Below, one piece after another: positions 40,742-49,628 of a stretch of DNA of 64,000 nt. The stretch is from Hungatella sp. (GTDB taxonomy: Bacteria > Bacillota > Clostridia > Lachnospirales > Lachnospiraceae). The stretch lies in NCBI GenBank assembly GCA_009712635.1, contig WASS01000015.1:496001-560000 (forward strand), written 5' to 3'. Under the pieces are notes generated by a model, which was not told the DNA's origin, searched no databases, and saw only the letters and a program-made list of their open reading frames with translations. The position numbers were made by a program, and so were the translations under genes. Positions within the stretch are counted from its first letter, which is position 1, and each line of letters begins with the position of its first letter.

Positions 40742-42415
40742 ATGAAAAAACATTACGAAAAAATCATTTTATACAGCGACCGGAAAACAGAAGAAATATT
40801 GAATCAGCAGGTCATGGATGAGACCTCAGAATTCTATGGAGGTTTTCGTGATCATGACGGGCTGGTAGAACCAAAGCTTGCCATCTTTCAGGTGACAACC
40901 ATGACCGCCTGCTTATTTAACAGTAAAAGTCGTTTTTACGGCAGTGAAGATATCTACAACAGAATCTCCATCGCTCTCTCCTATATTGCAAGCGGTCAGC
41001 GGGAAAACGGATTTTTTGACCTTATAAACTGTAATTTTTACTCTGGTGCAGATACGGCATTTTGCATTGACGGACTTCTGCCCGCTTATATTTATTTGAA
41101 CCGTCTGTCAGGCAAGGAAGACTGCCCTTCTATGGAACGAACCATGCTTTCTACTCTTATGCCTGTTATGGAGTCCATTCTGATCAAAGGCGGAAAGGCC
41201 ATGATTAACGGGGGATTCCACACTCCCAACCACCGTTGGGCCATTGCTTCCGCTTTAATGATGCTCTATCGCCTCACTTCTGATGAATCCATGAAGAAAG
41301 GGGCAGAGAAATTCTTAATTGAAGGCTGCGACTGCAATGAGGACGGAGAATACGCAGAACGGTCAGCAGGAGGATATAACCTGGTTAATAACAACGCTAT
41401 GATCATGCTGGCAATGGCAACTGGTGACGATTCCTGGTATGAGCCTGTTAAAAGAAATTTAACCATGATGCTTCACTATATAGAGCCGGATGGAAGTATC
41501 TTTACCAATAACTCCACAAGGCAGGATCGCGGCACAAGGATTTTTCCGACCGGATATTATCTGGAATACTTATATATGGGAATTAAATTCCACAACGAGA
41601 CCTTTTTGCAGGCTGCCTGCTTTATCATGGATCAGGCTGTGGCAAAAGGAATCGGACCTTTGGACTGGCTGATTTATTTCATGCTTCTTCCTGAACTGGG
41701 CGAATTTGAATATGAGGAAAGCAAAATTCTGACTAACTACTGTCATCACTATACTGATTCCGGCATTGTACGGCTTCGCAGAGAATCTTATTCCTGTTCC
41801 ATCTTAAAAAACAGCCCTTCCTTCCTCTATTTTGTACATGGGGATTTATGCGTCAGTATGAAAATCGGTGCAAGCTTCTGTGAGCACAGATACTTCGTTC
41901 CGGAGAATCTGGTACAGCTTCCCGGAGAAGAGGGATTTGTACTGAATCAGAAAATGGCGGGCTGGTACTACCTTCCCTTTCAGGAACCTCAGGACACAGC
42001 GGACTGGTGGAAGATGGATCATTCAAAGAGAGAAAAATTGCATGGCCCTGACATGAATTTTGTACTGACTGTTACGGAGGCAGAGGATGGGGTTGATATT
42101 ACCATAGAAACTGCCGGAATCGACCGGGCTCCGCTCCGTGTGGAACTTGCATTTGATACAGGATGCCGGGTGGAATCCCCTTATTTCATCTCTGAAGGAA
42201 ATGCAGGTGGTGGAATTGTGGCAAGAGAAGGAACCGTTACTGCCTCCAAGGGTAAATATGCCATTACAGCAGGACCTGGCTTTGGTGCACATAACTATGT
42301 AGCAGGCAAGTTTGGAAGCCAGGGACGTTCCCAGGACTGTTATACGGTCTATTTTACAGACTTTACCTGCTTTAAGCATACAATATCGCTTCGTGCGGTT
42401 CCTGCCGCCTATTAG
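40742..42415 (+). CDS. Unassigned (alpha/alpha)-toroid plus beta-sandwich protein, likely glycan active
   Basis: A 557-residue cytoplasmic protein with no signal peptide. The first 370 residues are helical pairs with aromatic and Asn/His motifs (GGFHTPNHRWAIASAL, GGYNLVNNNAMIML, FPTGYYLEYLYMG), suggesting an incomplete alpha/alpha toroid. The last 190 residues are beta-rich (LTVTEAEDGVDITIETA, AITAGPGFGAHNYVAG). This layout is shared by polysaccharide lyases and heparinase-like proteins; the family is not identified. It has its own promoter and terminator and lies beside two unsaturated-uronyl hydrolases, which fits a lyase making unsaturated uronides. Active residues cannot be assigned by eye. 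Confidence 0.6.
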   Translation: MKKHYEKIILYSDRKTEEILNQQVMDETSEFYGGFRDHDGLVEPKLAIFQVTTMTACLFNSKSRFYGSEDIYNRISIALSYIASGQRENGFFDLINCNFYSGADTAFCIDGLLPAYIYLNRLSGKEDCPSMERTMLSTLMPVMESILIKGGKAMINGGFHTPNHRWAIASALMMLYRLTSDESMKKGAEKFLIEGCDCNEDGEYAERSAGGYNLVNNNAMIMLAMATGDDSWYEPVKRNLTMMLHYIEPDGSIFTNNSTRQDRGTRIFPTGYYLEYLYMGIKFHNETFLQAACFIMDQAVAKGIGPLDWLIYFMLLPELGEFEYEESKILTNYCHHYTDSGIVRLRRESYSCSILKNSPSFLYFVHGDLCVSMKIGASFCEHRYFVPENLVQLPGEEGFVLNQKMAGWYYLPFQEPQDTADWWKMDHSKREKLHGPDMNFVLTVTEAEDGVDITIETAGIDRAPLRVELAFDTGCRVESPYFISEGNAGGGIVAREGTVTASKGKYAITAGPGFGAHNYVAGKFGSQGRSQDCYTVYFTDFTCFKHTISLRAVPAAY

Positions 42416-42420
42416 CGTAA

Positions 42421-42454
42421 AACGAGGGTGCATTCCTGCACCCTCGTTCTTTTT
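42421..42454. terminator. Terminator between the 557-aa gene and the 227-aa gene
   Basis: AACGAGGGTGCA at 42421-42432 pairs with TGCACCCTCGTT at 42437-42448, followed by CTTTTT. It can serve both strands. Confidence 0.85.
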
Positions 42455-42455
42455 A

Positions 42456-43139
42456 TTATTTGTGAAAGTATTCTTTAATTACTGCAATCTGTTTGTTAAC
42501 ACGGTCAGGAATGGATTGTTTCAATTCTTCCCAGGACATTAGCTTCTCATTTTCCAGGTTAAATGGCACAAATTCCATAGAAGGCTTAAACCCAAATACT
42601 TCCTTAATATATGTCTCAGTCATTCTCTGCAGATCATCATCGGTATGAATCTGATCCTCAAACATATCCTGAACCAGGACACCGTCTAATCCTGCCATCT
42701 CCTGGCAGCTTTCTAACCAGGCCGGTATCACTCTGATCAATCTGGGATCAGGCACCAGCGCGTGCTTGCCAGGCTGGGCATAGACCACCGGATGGGTACC
42801 GTCCTTAAGAACCGGCTCCCCATTATCTAAGTCAACCATATTTAAAAACTTGCCATGGAAGCTGGCTTCCACTTTTTTTACTCTGCCATGATAGTCAACA
42901 TAAACCCAGACATGTTCCAGCTCGTATAAATGCTGGATATCAAAATCATACCAGATGGCATACTCGATAGCAAAATCCACTTCTTTCTTATTAATTACAA
43001 TCTCACGTTTTGGAAATGAATCACTTTTCTTTGTCTCCCGAAAAATAGTACATCCCATGGCTGTAATTACAAAAGGCTCTTTTTTATCCTGCATGATGAC
43101 TGGTTTATAGGCTGCCAGTAATTCTAAGTCTGTGCTCAT
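42456..43139 (-). CDS. Unknown 227-aa protein downstream of GH105
   Basis: A soluble protein rich in beta strands. ATG 43139 is preceded by GGAGG. It contains a clear VEASFHGKFLN...VKDGTHPVVYAQPGKHALVPDP stretch, faintly like the Vps62/DUF946 HPVVY...G.HA segment (a weak similarity), and a C-terminal helical part. It follows the GH105 gene by 60 bases, with a partial hairpin in between, and likely belongs to the same unit. No enzymatic residues are apparent. Confidence 0.5.
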   Translation of the reverse strand: MSTDLELLAAYKPVIMQDKKEPFVITAMGCTIFRETKKSDSFPKREIVINKKEVDFAIEYAIWYDFDIQHLYELEHVWVYVDYHGRVKKVEASFHGKFLNMVDLDNGEPVLKDGTHPVVYAQPGKHALVPDPRLIRVIPAWLESCQEMAGLDGVLVQDMFEDQIHTDDDLQRMTETYIKEVFGFKPSMEFVPFNLENEKLMSWEELKQSIPDRVNKQIAVIKEYFHK

Positions 43140-43155
43140 TTTTTCCTCCATAGTA

Positions 43156-43190
43156 AAAGAGCGGATTGCCGTAAAATGGGTCCGCCCTTT
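43156..43190 (-). terminator. Imperfect hairpin between GH105 and the 227-aa gene
   Basis: AAAGAGCGGA at 43156-43165 pairs with TCCGCCCTTT at 43181-43190 (one mismatch), and on the minus strand a CTTTTAC tail follows. Partial termination is plausible. Confidence 0.4.
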
Positions 43191-43198
43191 GTCTTTTA

Positions 43199-44275
43199 TT
43201 ATTTTGATGCTTCTAACAGGAACAGCATAGCCATTGCCTGTCCGTATGGCATTGGGCGAAGTTCAATATCTTTATAGAACTGTACACTTTCTCTTCCCAT
43301 AGGAGTTCCATAGGATACCTGATGTACCACACCTTCCGTATCAATACACTGAAGAACGGGAAGAAGAGCCTTTCTGGCACTTGCCTCAAAAGAGGCATCC
43401 ACAAGTCCTAAATGAACCGCTTTTAATATTCCATAACCAAAACCACAGGTTGCACTGGCCTCAACGTAAGAGGTATTGTCATCAATGACTGTATGCCACA
43501 TGCCGTTTTCGTTCTGGTAGGAAACCAACGCATCAATCTGATTTTTTAATACTTCTGTTAAATAGTGTTTAACAGCACCGCTGCAAGGAATGATGCCGAA
43601 CAGTTCCGGAATCGCCATTGTGATCCAGCTGTTACCTCTTCCCCAAAACGCACCGGCGAAATTATGGCAGCCATGGAACGTCCAGCCATGATACCAGAGA
43701 CCGGTCTTTTTGTCGGCCAGATATTTCACATGGATGAGAAACTGATATTCAGCCTCATCAATCCATTCCTGTTTCTTAAGAATCACACCCATACGGGCAA
43801 GGAATAAAACAGACATAAAGAGGGTGTCATCCCAAAGTTCCTGCTCATTTAAAGTATCAGAAGTCAGATGCTGAAATCCGCCTTCTTCTGTTTTGGGAAG
43901 TTCATCCACAAGCCACTGTGCCCAGTCCCGGCAGATTTCCATATAAGTCTCATTTCCGTCTTTTTCAACCAGATAGGTTAAAGCCAGAAGAGGAGCTGTT
44001 GTGTTAATATTACGGGCAGGCAAACCAATGGTTAGCTGTCTTTCATAATACTTATTCAGTTTCTCTATGATTTCTTCTTCACCGGTTTCCTCATAGATCT
44101 TCCATAAACCGAATAAGCCTACTCCCTGTGTCCATTCCCAATAGCGGTACCGTTCCGGATTGTCTCCAGCCAGATTATTTGTCTGCATATTTTTTAAAAA
44201 GATATCATCTTCATCATACAGAATCTTCTCAAAGCTGGATACAAGCAGATCTATTTTTTCTTTTAAATTTTCCAT
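43199..44275 (-). CDS. GH105 unsaturated rhamnogalacturonyl/uronyl hydrolase (first copy)
   Basis: A 358-residue (alpha/alpha)6 barrel enzyme of glycoside hydrolase family 105 (YteR/YesR). It hydrates the 4,5-double bond of terminal unsaturated uronic acid residues and releases them. Motifs are GLPARNINTTAP, LWDDTLFMSVLFLARMG (catalytic Asp region), WYHGWTFHGCHNFAGAFWGRGNSW and TCGFGYGILKAV. The start is ATG 44275; the ribosome-like AGGAAG is 12 bases away. No signal peptide is seen, so it acts in the cytoplasm on imported oligosaccharides. It diverges from the AraC gene. Confidence 0.9.
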   Translation of the reverse strand: MENLKEKIDLLVSSFEKILYDEDDIFLKNMQTNNLAGDNPERYRYWEWTQGVGLFGLWKIYEETGEEEIIEKLNKYYERQLTIGLPARNINTTAPLLALTYLVEKDGNETYMEICRDWAQWLVDELPKTEEGGFQHLTSDTLNEQELWDDTLFMSVLFLARMGVILKKQEWIDEAEYQFLIHVKYLADKKTGLWYHGWTFHGCHNFAGAFWGRGNSWITMAIPELFGIIPCSGAVKHYLTEVLKNQIDALVSYQNENGMWHTVIDDNTSYVEASATCGFGYGILKAVHLGLVDASFEASARKALLPVLQCIDTEGVVHQVSYGTPMGRESVQFYKDIELRPMPYGQAMAMLFLLEASK

Positions 44276-44322
44276 TCTTTTGCCACTTCCTTTCTGCTGC
44301 CAGCCAACAAAATAGTTGGGGC

Positions 44323-44334
44323 ACATTGCAATGT
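44323..44334. promoter_or_regulatory. 12-bp palindrome, candidate operator in the GH105/AraC region
   Basis: ACATTGCAATGT at 44323-44334 is a perfect palindrome. CAATGTAT in it (44329-44336) is repeated at 44361-44368, 32 bases later. Confidence 0.4.
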
Positions 44335-44367
44335 ATACAATATTTTTCTTTTTTATTTGCCAATGTA

Positions 44368-44397
44368 TTGCACATCTTGTCATCATTCTGCTATAAT
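44368..44397 (+). promoter_or_regulatory. Probable promoter of the AraC gene
   Basis: TTGCAC at 44368-44373, TATAAT at 44392-44397, 18 bases apart; the second CAATGTAT repeat overlaps the -35 region. Confidence 0.55.
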
Positions 44398-44445
44398 GAA
44401 TATCCGATACATGACTATTACATAGAAAGTATAAAGGTGGTTCCT

Positions 44446-45360
44446 ATGACAAATACTGATGATACTTTGCTTTATAAGAAAAAACATAATATCACCATTA
44501 ACGATATCCAGCACTCTCTTTATTATTACTTTGATTATGATGAACGATCCTTTGATATCAACATGCCGTTTCAGCATTTTCATTCCTTTTATGAACTGAT
44601 GATACTGATCAGTCCCCAGGCATACCATCTGGTAGAAGGTATCCCCTATTCCATACGATCCGGCGATATCGTACTTCTTCGACCTTCGGTGCTGCACCGC
44701 TCCGAATATCAGAAAGGTGCCCCCAGCAAGCGGCTGATCATCGGTTTTTTGTACCCCCCTTCACTATGGGGAATGCCTGAAACCTATCAGAAGCTTTTTG
44801 AACCTTTTTATTCACCGCTGCCGATATTCCGTTTTCCTTCCAAACAACAGCAGCTGGTGAATGAAAAACTAAACCGCATTTACCGCTACTCCTTTCAGGA
44901 CGAAGAACCGGAACTGAAATCACTCATTGTCCACGGAATGTTTGTGGAATTTCTCTATACCTTGCGGCAGTTGGCACCTTTTAACACCTATTCCAATGAA
45001 CCGTTAAAAGATGAAGCTTCTCAAAAAATATACACCATTGCCAACTTCATTCATAATCATTATTCAGAAGAATTAACACTGGACTCCCTTTCCAGGGAAT
45101 TTTATATCAGTCCTTACTATCTGTCCCATCAGTTTAAAGATGTGACTGGTTACACCCTGACCCAATACATACAGATGACACGAATCCGAAACGTGCAATA
45201 CCTGCTGTTGAACACGAAAAAGAAGATTTCTGAACTGGCGGAAGAATGCGGATTTACAAGCTTTTCACAATTTAACCGAATTTTTCAAAAGTATTGCAGC
45301 CAGTCGCCCTCTGAATTCCGTAAAGATGGAGGCGGAAACAGCATTCCGACAATTCTTTAA
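44446..45360 (+). CDS. AraC family transcriptional regulator
   Basis: A 304-residue regulator. The N-terminal cupin-like sensor (about 30-130, with FQHFHSFYELMILIS and RSGDIVLLRPSVLH) binds a sugar or related ligand; the C-terminal double helix-turn-helix (about 200-300, LTLDSLSREFYISPYYLSHQFKDVTG and ISELAEECGFTSFSQFNRIFQKY) binds DNA. The start is ATG 44446 behind AAAGGTGG. It is divergent from GH105 and faces the sugar-binding protein gene convergently. It probably regulates GH105 or the whole sugar-use region. Confidence 0.92.
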   Translation: MTNTDDTLLYKKKHNITINDIQHSLYYYFDYDERSFDINMPFQHFHSFYELMILISPQAYHLVEGIPYSIRSGDIVLLRPSVLHRSEYQKGAPSKRLIIGFLYPPSLWGMPETYQKLFEPFYSPLPIFRFPSKQQQLVNEKLNRIYRYSFQDEEPELKSLIVHGMFVEFLYTLRQLAPFNTYSNEPLKDEASQKIYTIANFIHNHYSEELTLDSLSREFYISPYYLSHQFKDVTGYTLTQYIQMTRIRNVQYLLLNTKKKISELAEECGFTSFSQFNRIFQKYCSQSPSEFRKDGGGNSIPTIL

Positions 45361-45369
45361 CGATCAGAT

Positions 45370-45456
45370 GGGCAGAAAAAGCCCGTTACAGCTTCCCGGC
45401 ATCATCCTTATTTCGATGAGAAAGAGCTGTAACGAGCTTCTTATAGCCTGCTGCCC
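45370..45456. repeat. Nested inverted repeats between convergent genes
   Basis: GGGCAG (45370-45375) with CTGCCC (45451-45456), CGTTACAGCT (45384-45393) with AGCTGTAACG (45425-45434), and an inner CATC/GATG pair. There is no T run. The structure could end or process both transcripts that meet here. Confidence 0.5.
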
Positions 45457-45466
45457 CGTTAAGGAA

Positions 45467-47083
45467 TTACTTTATTGTGTCAAAATATTCTGCTCTTGCG
45501 TCAAGAATCTTCTGCAGCCCTGCATTTACAAGGTTGTCATATTCTGTCTTCTGCAGAGCATCGAACTGATCTGGTGTACAGCTGATCAGCTTGTAAACAT
45601 ATTCAATCATCATGTTTTCTACATTCTGTCCATAGTCACTTTCTGCCTGTGAAATGTTGGAATATACAGGATAACGGAACTTTCCTTCGGAACGTACATC
45701 ATAGAAGTTTGAGAACCAATTGGTATCTCCTACACCTGGATAATCCTTTGCCCATTTTCCAACAATAGATTCCTTCTTTGTTGTCCAATCCATAGCAAGG
45801 TTCACGATATTTAAATCATCCAGTGTCTTAGGATAACCCTTTGCATAAAGTTCTTCATCGGTGAATTTAAGCGGTACGCCATTTTCATCTCTCTTATGCT
45901 CGGTTGTATAAACAATATTTTCTGCAACTTCCGGATCAGCCATCCAGTTTAAATATTTCATACAAGCATCAGCTTTCTTCTCACTTGTCTTTGGAACCAT
46001 AACAAACATACCATATCTCTGTTCAAATGTAGTACGATATGATCCATCTGACAGTTCAAAACACTGTACTGGTGCATACGTGCTGCTTCCTAATGTCTGA
46101 TTTAATACAGAGATATAATCAAAAGTACTCTCTGTATCATCTAAATAGAATCCCACATTGCCTGCAGTTAACTGAGCCTTGTAGATATCTTCCTGGGTAT
46201 CTGTAGCAAAGTCCTTAGAGATAAGTCCTTTGTTATAAAGTTCATTTAACTTTTTGATTCCATCAACAGCGCCTGGAGCAACTGCTGTATAAGCTTCACT
46301 ATATATATATGCATCTTTGTCATTTGCAAAGTTTACATAGGATCCCACGAAATTGAGATAACCCTTTTCTGTATCATTACGACCGCTCATTGCCCACGGA
46401 ATTACATTGCTAACTCCGCCTGGATTTTTCTCTTTTACTGCCTCTAAATAAGCTACCAGTTCTTCTTTGGTTTTTGGCATCTGCATTCCCAGTTTATCCA
46501 GCCAGTCCTTACGGATAAATGCAGTATGACGAGGAGATTCCACACCTCTCTGTTTCATAATAGCAAGCTGTTTACCCTCAAGCTGACCCATATTCTGTGC
46601 ATCAGAAACGTATTTCTTAATGTCAGCACCATAGTTTTCATAAGCCTGAGTTAAATCAGCCAGACCGCCGTTCTGTGCAAAATTATAGAAGATACCCTGA
46701 TTGTAGGTAAATACGATATCAGGTGCGCTGCCGCCAGACATCATAATATTTAACTTATCATCAGAAGAGGATCTTGGTACAGAAACGTACTCAACATTAA
46801 TGTTGTACTTTTCTTTCATCTGCTGCTGGATCCATTCTGTCTGTGTGTTTTTCTCCACAGTTGTTCCTGGAGCTGCATCACCTCTGTCCCATACCATAAC
46901 CTTAATGGTTACTTCTTCTCCCTTATCTGCTGCAGTTGTTGCCTCTGCCTTTGTTTCTGTACCGCCTGCTGCTGCGGTGGTTGCTGCTGTCGTTTCTTTA
47001 CCTGCATTGGATCCGCAGCCGGTTACCAGAGCTGCTGCTGCAAATACTGCCATACAGCTTTTTAATAATCTTGCTTTTTTCAT
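45467..47083 (-). CDS. ABC sugar-binding lipoprotein, LplA/YtcQ type
   Basis: A 538-residue lipoprotein. The lipobox VTGC gives the lipid Cys at 23, followed by a Thr-Ala-rich linker. The mature part is a large family 1 solute-binding protein (WDRGDAAPGTTVEKNTQTEW, ARHTAFIRKDWLDKLG, WMADPEVAENIVY). This type works with YteP/YtcP-like permeases in uptake of rhamnogalacturonan or other complex oligosaccharides. It is the last gene of the leftward run. Its permeases are directly upstream. Confidence 0.92.
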   Translation of the reverse strand: MKKARLLKSCMAVFAAAALVTGCGSNAGKETTAATTAAAGGTETKAEATTAADKGEEVTIKVMVWDRGDAAPGTTVEKNTQTEWIQQQMKEKYNINVEYVSVPRSSSDDKLNIMMSGGSAPDIVFTYNQGIFYNFAQNGGLADLTQAYENYGADIKKYVSDAQNMGQLEGKQLAIMKQRGVESPRHTAFIRKDWLDKLGMQMPKTKEELVAYLEAVKEKNPGGVSNVIPWAMSGRNDTEKGYLNFVGSYVNFANDKDAYIYSEAYTAVAPGAVDGIKKLNELYNKGLISKDFATDTQEDIYKAQLTAGNVGFYLDDTESTFDYISVLNQTLGSSTYAPVQCFELSDGSYRTTFEQRYGMFVMVPKTSEKKADACMKYLNWMADPEVAENIVYTTEHKRDENGVPLKFTDEELYAKGYPKTLDDLNIVNLAMDWTTKKESIVGKWAKDYPGVGDTNWFSNFYDVRSEGKFRYPVYSNISQAESDYGQNVENMMIEYVYKLISCTPDQFDALQKTEYDNLVNAGLQKILDARAEYFDTIK

Positions 47084-47135
47084 TAATAAAACCTCCCTTT
47101 CTTTTCTTCATTTATTTATTATAAAAAATAAATAA

Positions 47136-48002
47136 TCAACCTTTTACTGCACCAAGCATAATGCCCTTTGTGAAGTATTTCTGAATAAACGGATAGGCAA
47201 TCAGCATAGGTGTCATGGAAATTACAATACTTGCAGATTTAATATTATCGGCTACAAGCTGGGAAGATACTCCTTCCTCCTGTGATATTTTAATAGATTC
47301 TATCAGCTGTTTTAATATCATCTGAACAGTATACAGCTTGGAGCTGTTTACATAGTATAAAACATCGCTTAAACGGTTCCATCTTCCCACTGCGTAGAAC
47401 AAAGCAAGTGTTGCCAGTGTCGGGTATACCAGTGGAAGTGCTACTTTGAATAATGTCTGAATCTCGTTACAGCCGTCTATTTTAGCCGCTTCATATAATG
47501 AGGAATCCAGTCCCTTGAAAGCAGTACACATGATGATCATGTTATATGCGCTCAGCGCCTCTGGAATAATCAGTGCCCATACAGTATCAATCATCTTGAA
47601 ATCTTTAACATTTAGATATTTCGGAATAATACCCGGATCCAGATACATAGTCAGTACGAACATTGTCATAATGATCGTTCCGCCCTTTAAATTCTTCTTT
47701 GAAAGGGGGTATGCTGCAGCAATCGTCATAACAATACAGACTGCCGTTGAACCCAGCATCAGGAAAACGGAATAAATAAATGAGGAAAGGAAACTTCCGC
47801 TTCTAAATGCACGGACATAAGCTTCCGTTGTAAATTCAATCGGATAAAGGAATACTTTACCGCCTAAAATTGCGTCTTTGGAACTTAATGACATGGAAAC
47901 TACACGGAATATTGGAATCAGCGCTACAATGCTGATTATTATAAATGCTGTATTCCAGAATAACTGGAACCGTCTGTCTGATTTACTTTTTAATTCTGCC
48001 AT
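47136..48002 (-). CDS. ABC sugar permease, LplC/YtcP type
   Basis: A 288-residue permease with six membrane segments. EAAKIDGCNEIQTLFKVALPLVYPTLATL is the EAA coupling motif; the family is the carbohydrate-uptake CUT1 class, subtype YtcP/LplC. It starts by overlapping the stop of its partner permease by one base. The binding protein follows after 52 bases. No ATPase is encoded in the region, so a shared MsmX-type ATPase is presumed. Confidence 0.92.
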   Translation of the reverse strand: MAELKSKSDRRFQLFWNTAFIIISIVALIPIFRVVSMSLSSKDAILGGKVFLYPIEFTTEAYVRAFRSGSFLSSFIYSVFLMLGSTAVCIVMTIAAAYPLSKKNLKGGTIIMTMFVLTMYLDPGIIPKYLNVKDFKMIDTVWALIIPEALSAYNMIIMCTAFKGLDSSLYEAAKIDGCNEIQTLFKVALPLVYPTLATLALFYAVGRWNRLSDVLYYVNSSKLYTVQMILKQLIESIKISQEEGVSSQLVADNIKSASIVISMTPMLIAYPFIQKYFTKGIMLGAVKG

Positions 48003-48937
48003 TACATAATTCCCTCCTCTCCCATTTTTTTAGATATTTGATTAACGGACAGGATCATTACGATACCGACTACTGACTGGAATAAACCAACTGCAGTGGC
48101 AAAATCAAACCGGCCGGCCTGAAGACCTACACTGTAAACATAGGTACTGATAACGTCGGAGGCACTTTTAACAAGTGTGTTACCCATCATATAAGGACGG
48201 TCAAAATCGATGGAGACAATCTTTCCAAGCTGCATAATCAGCATGATGGAAATAGTAGCTCTGATCTGAGGGATCGTAACATGTGCAATTCTCTGAAGTC
48301 TTGTGGCACCATCAATATAAGCAGCTTCTCCCAGAGAAGGATCTGTCGCTGACAACGCTGCCAGATAAATAATCAAAGAATAGCCTGCTGACTGCCATAC
48401 TCCGGCGAACCAGTATACAAATCTCCAGATAAACGTATTGCTTAAGAAATTAATTTCCCTTAAGCCTACTTTGCGTATGATATCATTAACAAGTCCGCTG
48501 GTTGAGAACAACTGTGTAATAATACCTGCAATGATAACCCAGGAAAGGAAGTTTGGCAGATATAAAATCGTCTGTGTCGCTTTCCTGATCTTAAGATTCC
48601 TGATTTCAAACAGGAATACTGCAATCAGAACGGGAATCGGGAAACCAATAATTAAATCACCCGCATTTAAAATCAATGTGTTTTTCAGTGCATTCCAGAA
48701 ATCTTTGGAACCAAATGCTTCTTTAAAGTTGGAAAGCCCAACCCAGGGGCTGTTCCATATACCTGCAAACACGTTAAATTTCTTAAATGCAATGACACCT
48801 CCAATCATAGGCTTATACCGGAACATAAGCATGTAAATAACTGGGATCAGAAGCATTAAATAAAGCTGCCAGGTATTGCGTATATAAATCTTAAATGGAA
48901 TCTTACGCGCTTTTTCCTTGATTGTCTTTTCTTTCAT
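48002..48937 (-). CDS. ABC sugar permease, LplB/YteP type
   Basis: A 311-residue permease with six membrane segments and the EAA motif (EAAYIDGATRLQRIAHVTIPQIRATI). It pairs with the YtcP-type permease. ATG 48937 is about 11 bases from AGGAGG; the upstream ATG 48946 is only 2 bases from it, so the start is uncertain by 9 bases. The HAD-family gene precedes it by 18 bases or fewer. Confidence 0.9.
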   Translation of the reverse strand: MKEKTIKEKARKIPFKIYIRNTWQLYLMLLIPVIYMLMFRYKPMIGGVIAFKKFNVFAGIWNSPWVGLSNFKEAFGSKDFWNALKNTLILNAGDLIIGFPIPVLIAVFLFEIRNLKIRKATQTILYLPNFLSWVIIAGIITQLFSTSGLVNDIIRKVGLREINFLSNTFIWRFVYWFAGVWQSAGYSLIIYLAALSATDPSLGEAAYIDGATRLQRIAHVTIPQIRATISIMLIMQLGKIVSIDFDRPYMMGNTLVKSASDVISTYVYSVGLQAGRFDFATAVGLFQSVVGIVMILSVNQISKKMGEEGIM

Positions 48938-48955
48938 AATATCCATACCCTCCTT

Positions 48956-49498
48956 CTATTCGTTTCCGTCTTTTTGAAGCTCTGCCTCCAGACTCTCAAT
49001 CAGTGCCAGAAGCTCTTTTGGCTCATGGACGGTATAGTCCGGCGTCTCCCATTCATCAGCCGGATTCATATCATAGCGTGGAGACCAGTCAATGAGAATA
49101 GAGGTAATTCCAAAGCGGTTGGCTCCGGCAACGTCTTTCCTCACATTGTTTCCAATCATAACCACCCGTTTTTTATCTTCTTCTGTCAGGTGATTTTTCT
49201 CCATGGCATCTATAAACATTCTCTCGGAAGGTTTCTGGATCCCAACGATCTCGGAAATTGTTCTGGTGTGGAAGCAATAACCAAGGCCATTTTCTTCATA
49301 AACATTGGTGAAGGACTGTTCTTCTCCGTCAGCCACCATAGCAATGACATAACCGGCATCGTAAAGAGCTTTTAAGGTCTCTCCCGCACCGGGAATTAAT
49401 TCTGCGTGGATTACAATATCCTCATCATTACGAATTTCAGTTCCTTCGTCAATAATGGTATCCCCACTGTCTGTAAAAATGATTAGCTTCTTTTGCAT
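48956..49498 (-). CDS. HAD-superfamily protein with altered motif I
   Basis: A 180-residue HAD-fold protein. Motif I reads FTDSGDTIID where phosphatases have DxDxT; the first Asp is kept but the second (acid/base) position is Gly. Motif II (MVADGEE), motif III (QKPSERMF) and motif IV (VVMIGNNVRKDVAGANRFG) look normal. It may be a phosphohydrolase or transferase with different chemistry, or inactive. It lies in the sugar operon between a GH38 gene and the YteP permease, suggesting a sugar-phosphate role. Confidence 0.8.
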   Translation of the reverse strand: MQKKLIIFTDSGDTIIDEGTEIRNDEDIVIHAELIPGAGETLKALYDAGYVIAMVADGEEQSFTNVYEENGLGYCFHTRTISEIVGIQKPSERMFIDAMEKNHLTEEDKKRVVMIGNNVRKDVAGANRFGITSILIDWSPRYDMNPADEWETPDYTVHEPKELLALIESLEAELQKDGNE

Positions 49499-49552
49499 TT
49501 TGTTAACTCCATATCAAATTTTGGTGTGTTTTTTCTTAATGCTGATGAAAAC

Positions 49553-49558
49553 ATTATA
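49553..49558 (-). promoter_or_regulatory. Possible internal promoter before the HAD gene
   Basis: TATAAT (49558-49553 on the minus strand) with no good -35, upstream of ATG 49498. A weak -35 with a good -10 suits an activator-dependent promoter. CAATGTA (49575-49569 on the minus strand), like the motif at the AraC gene, lies just upstream of it. Confidence 0.35.
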
Positions 49559-49628
49559 ATATTTTGGGTACATTGTTGCTATGCGTAATTTGTTTTTATT
49601 GAAACCATCTTACTCGCATTTCTTGCGT

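Noticed and set aside
44276-44386. N-terminal extension of GH105 to 44386
   Set aside because: It would cover the divergent promoter region and adds residues without family similarity.
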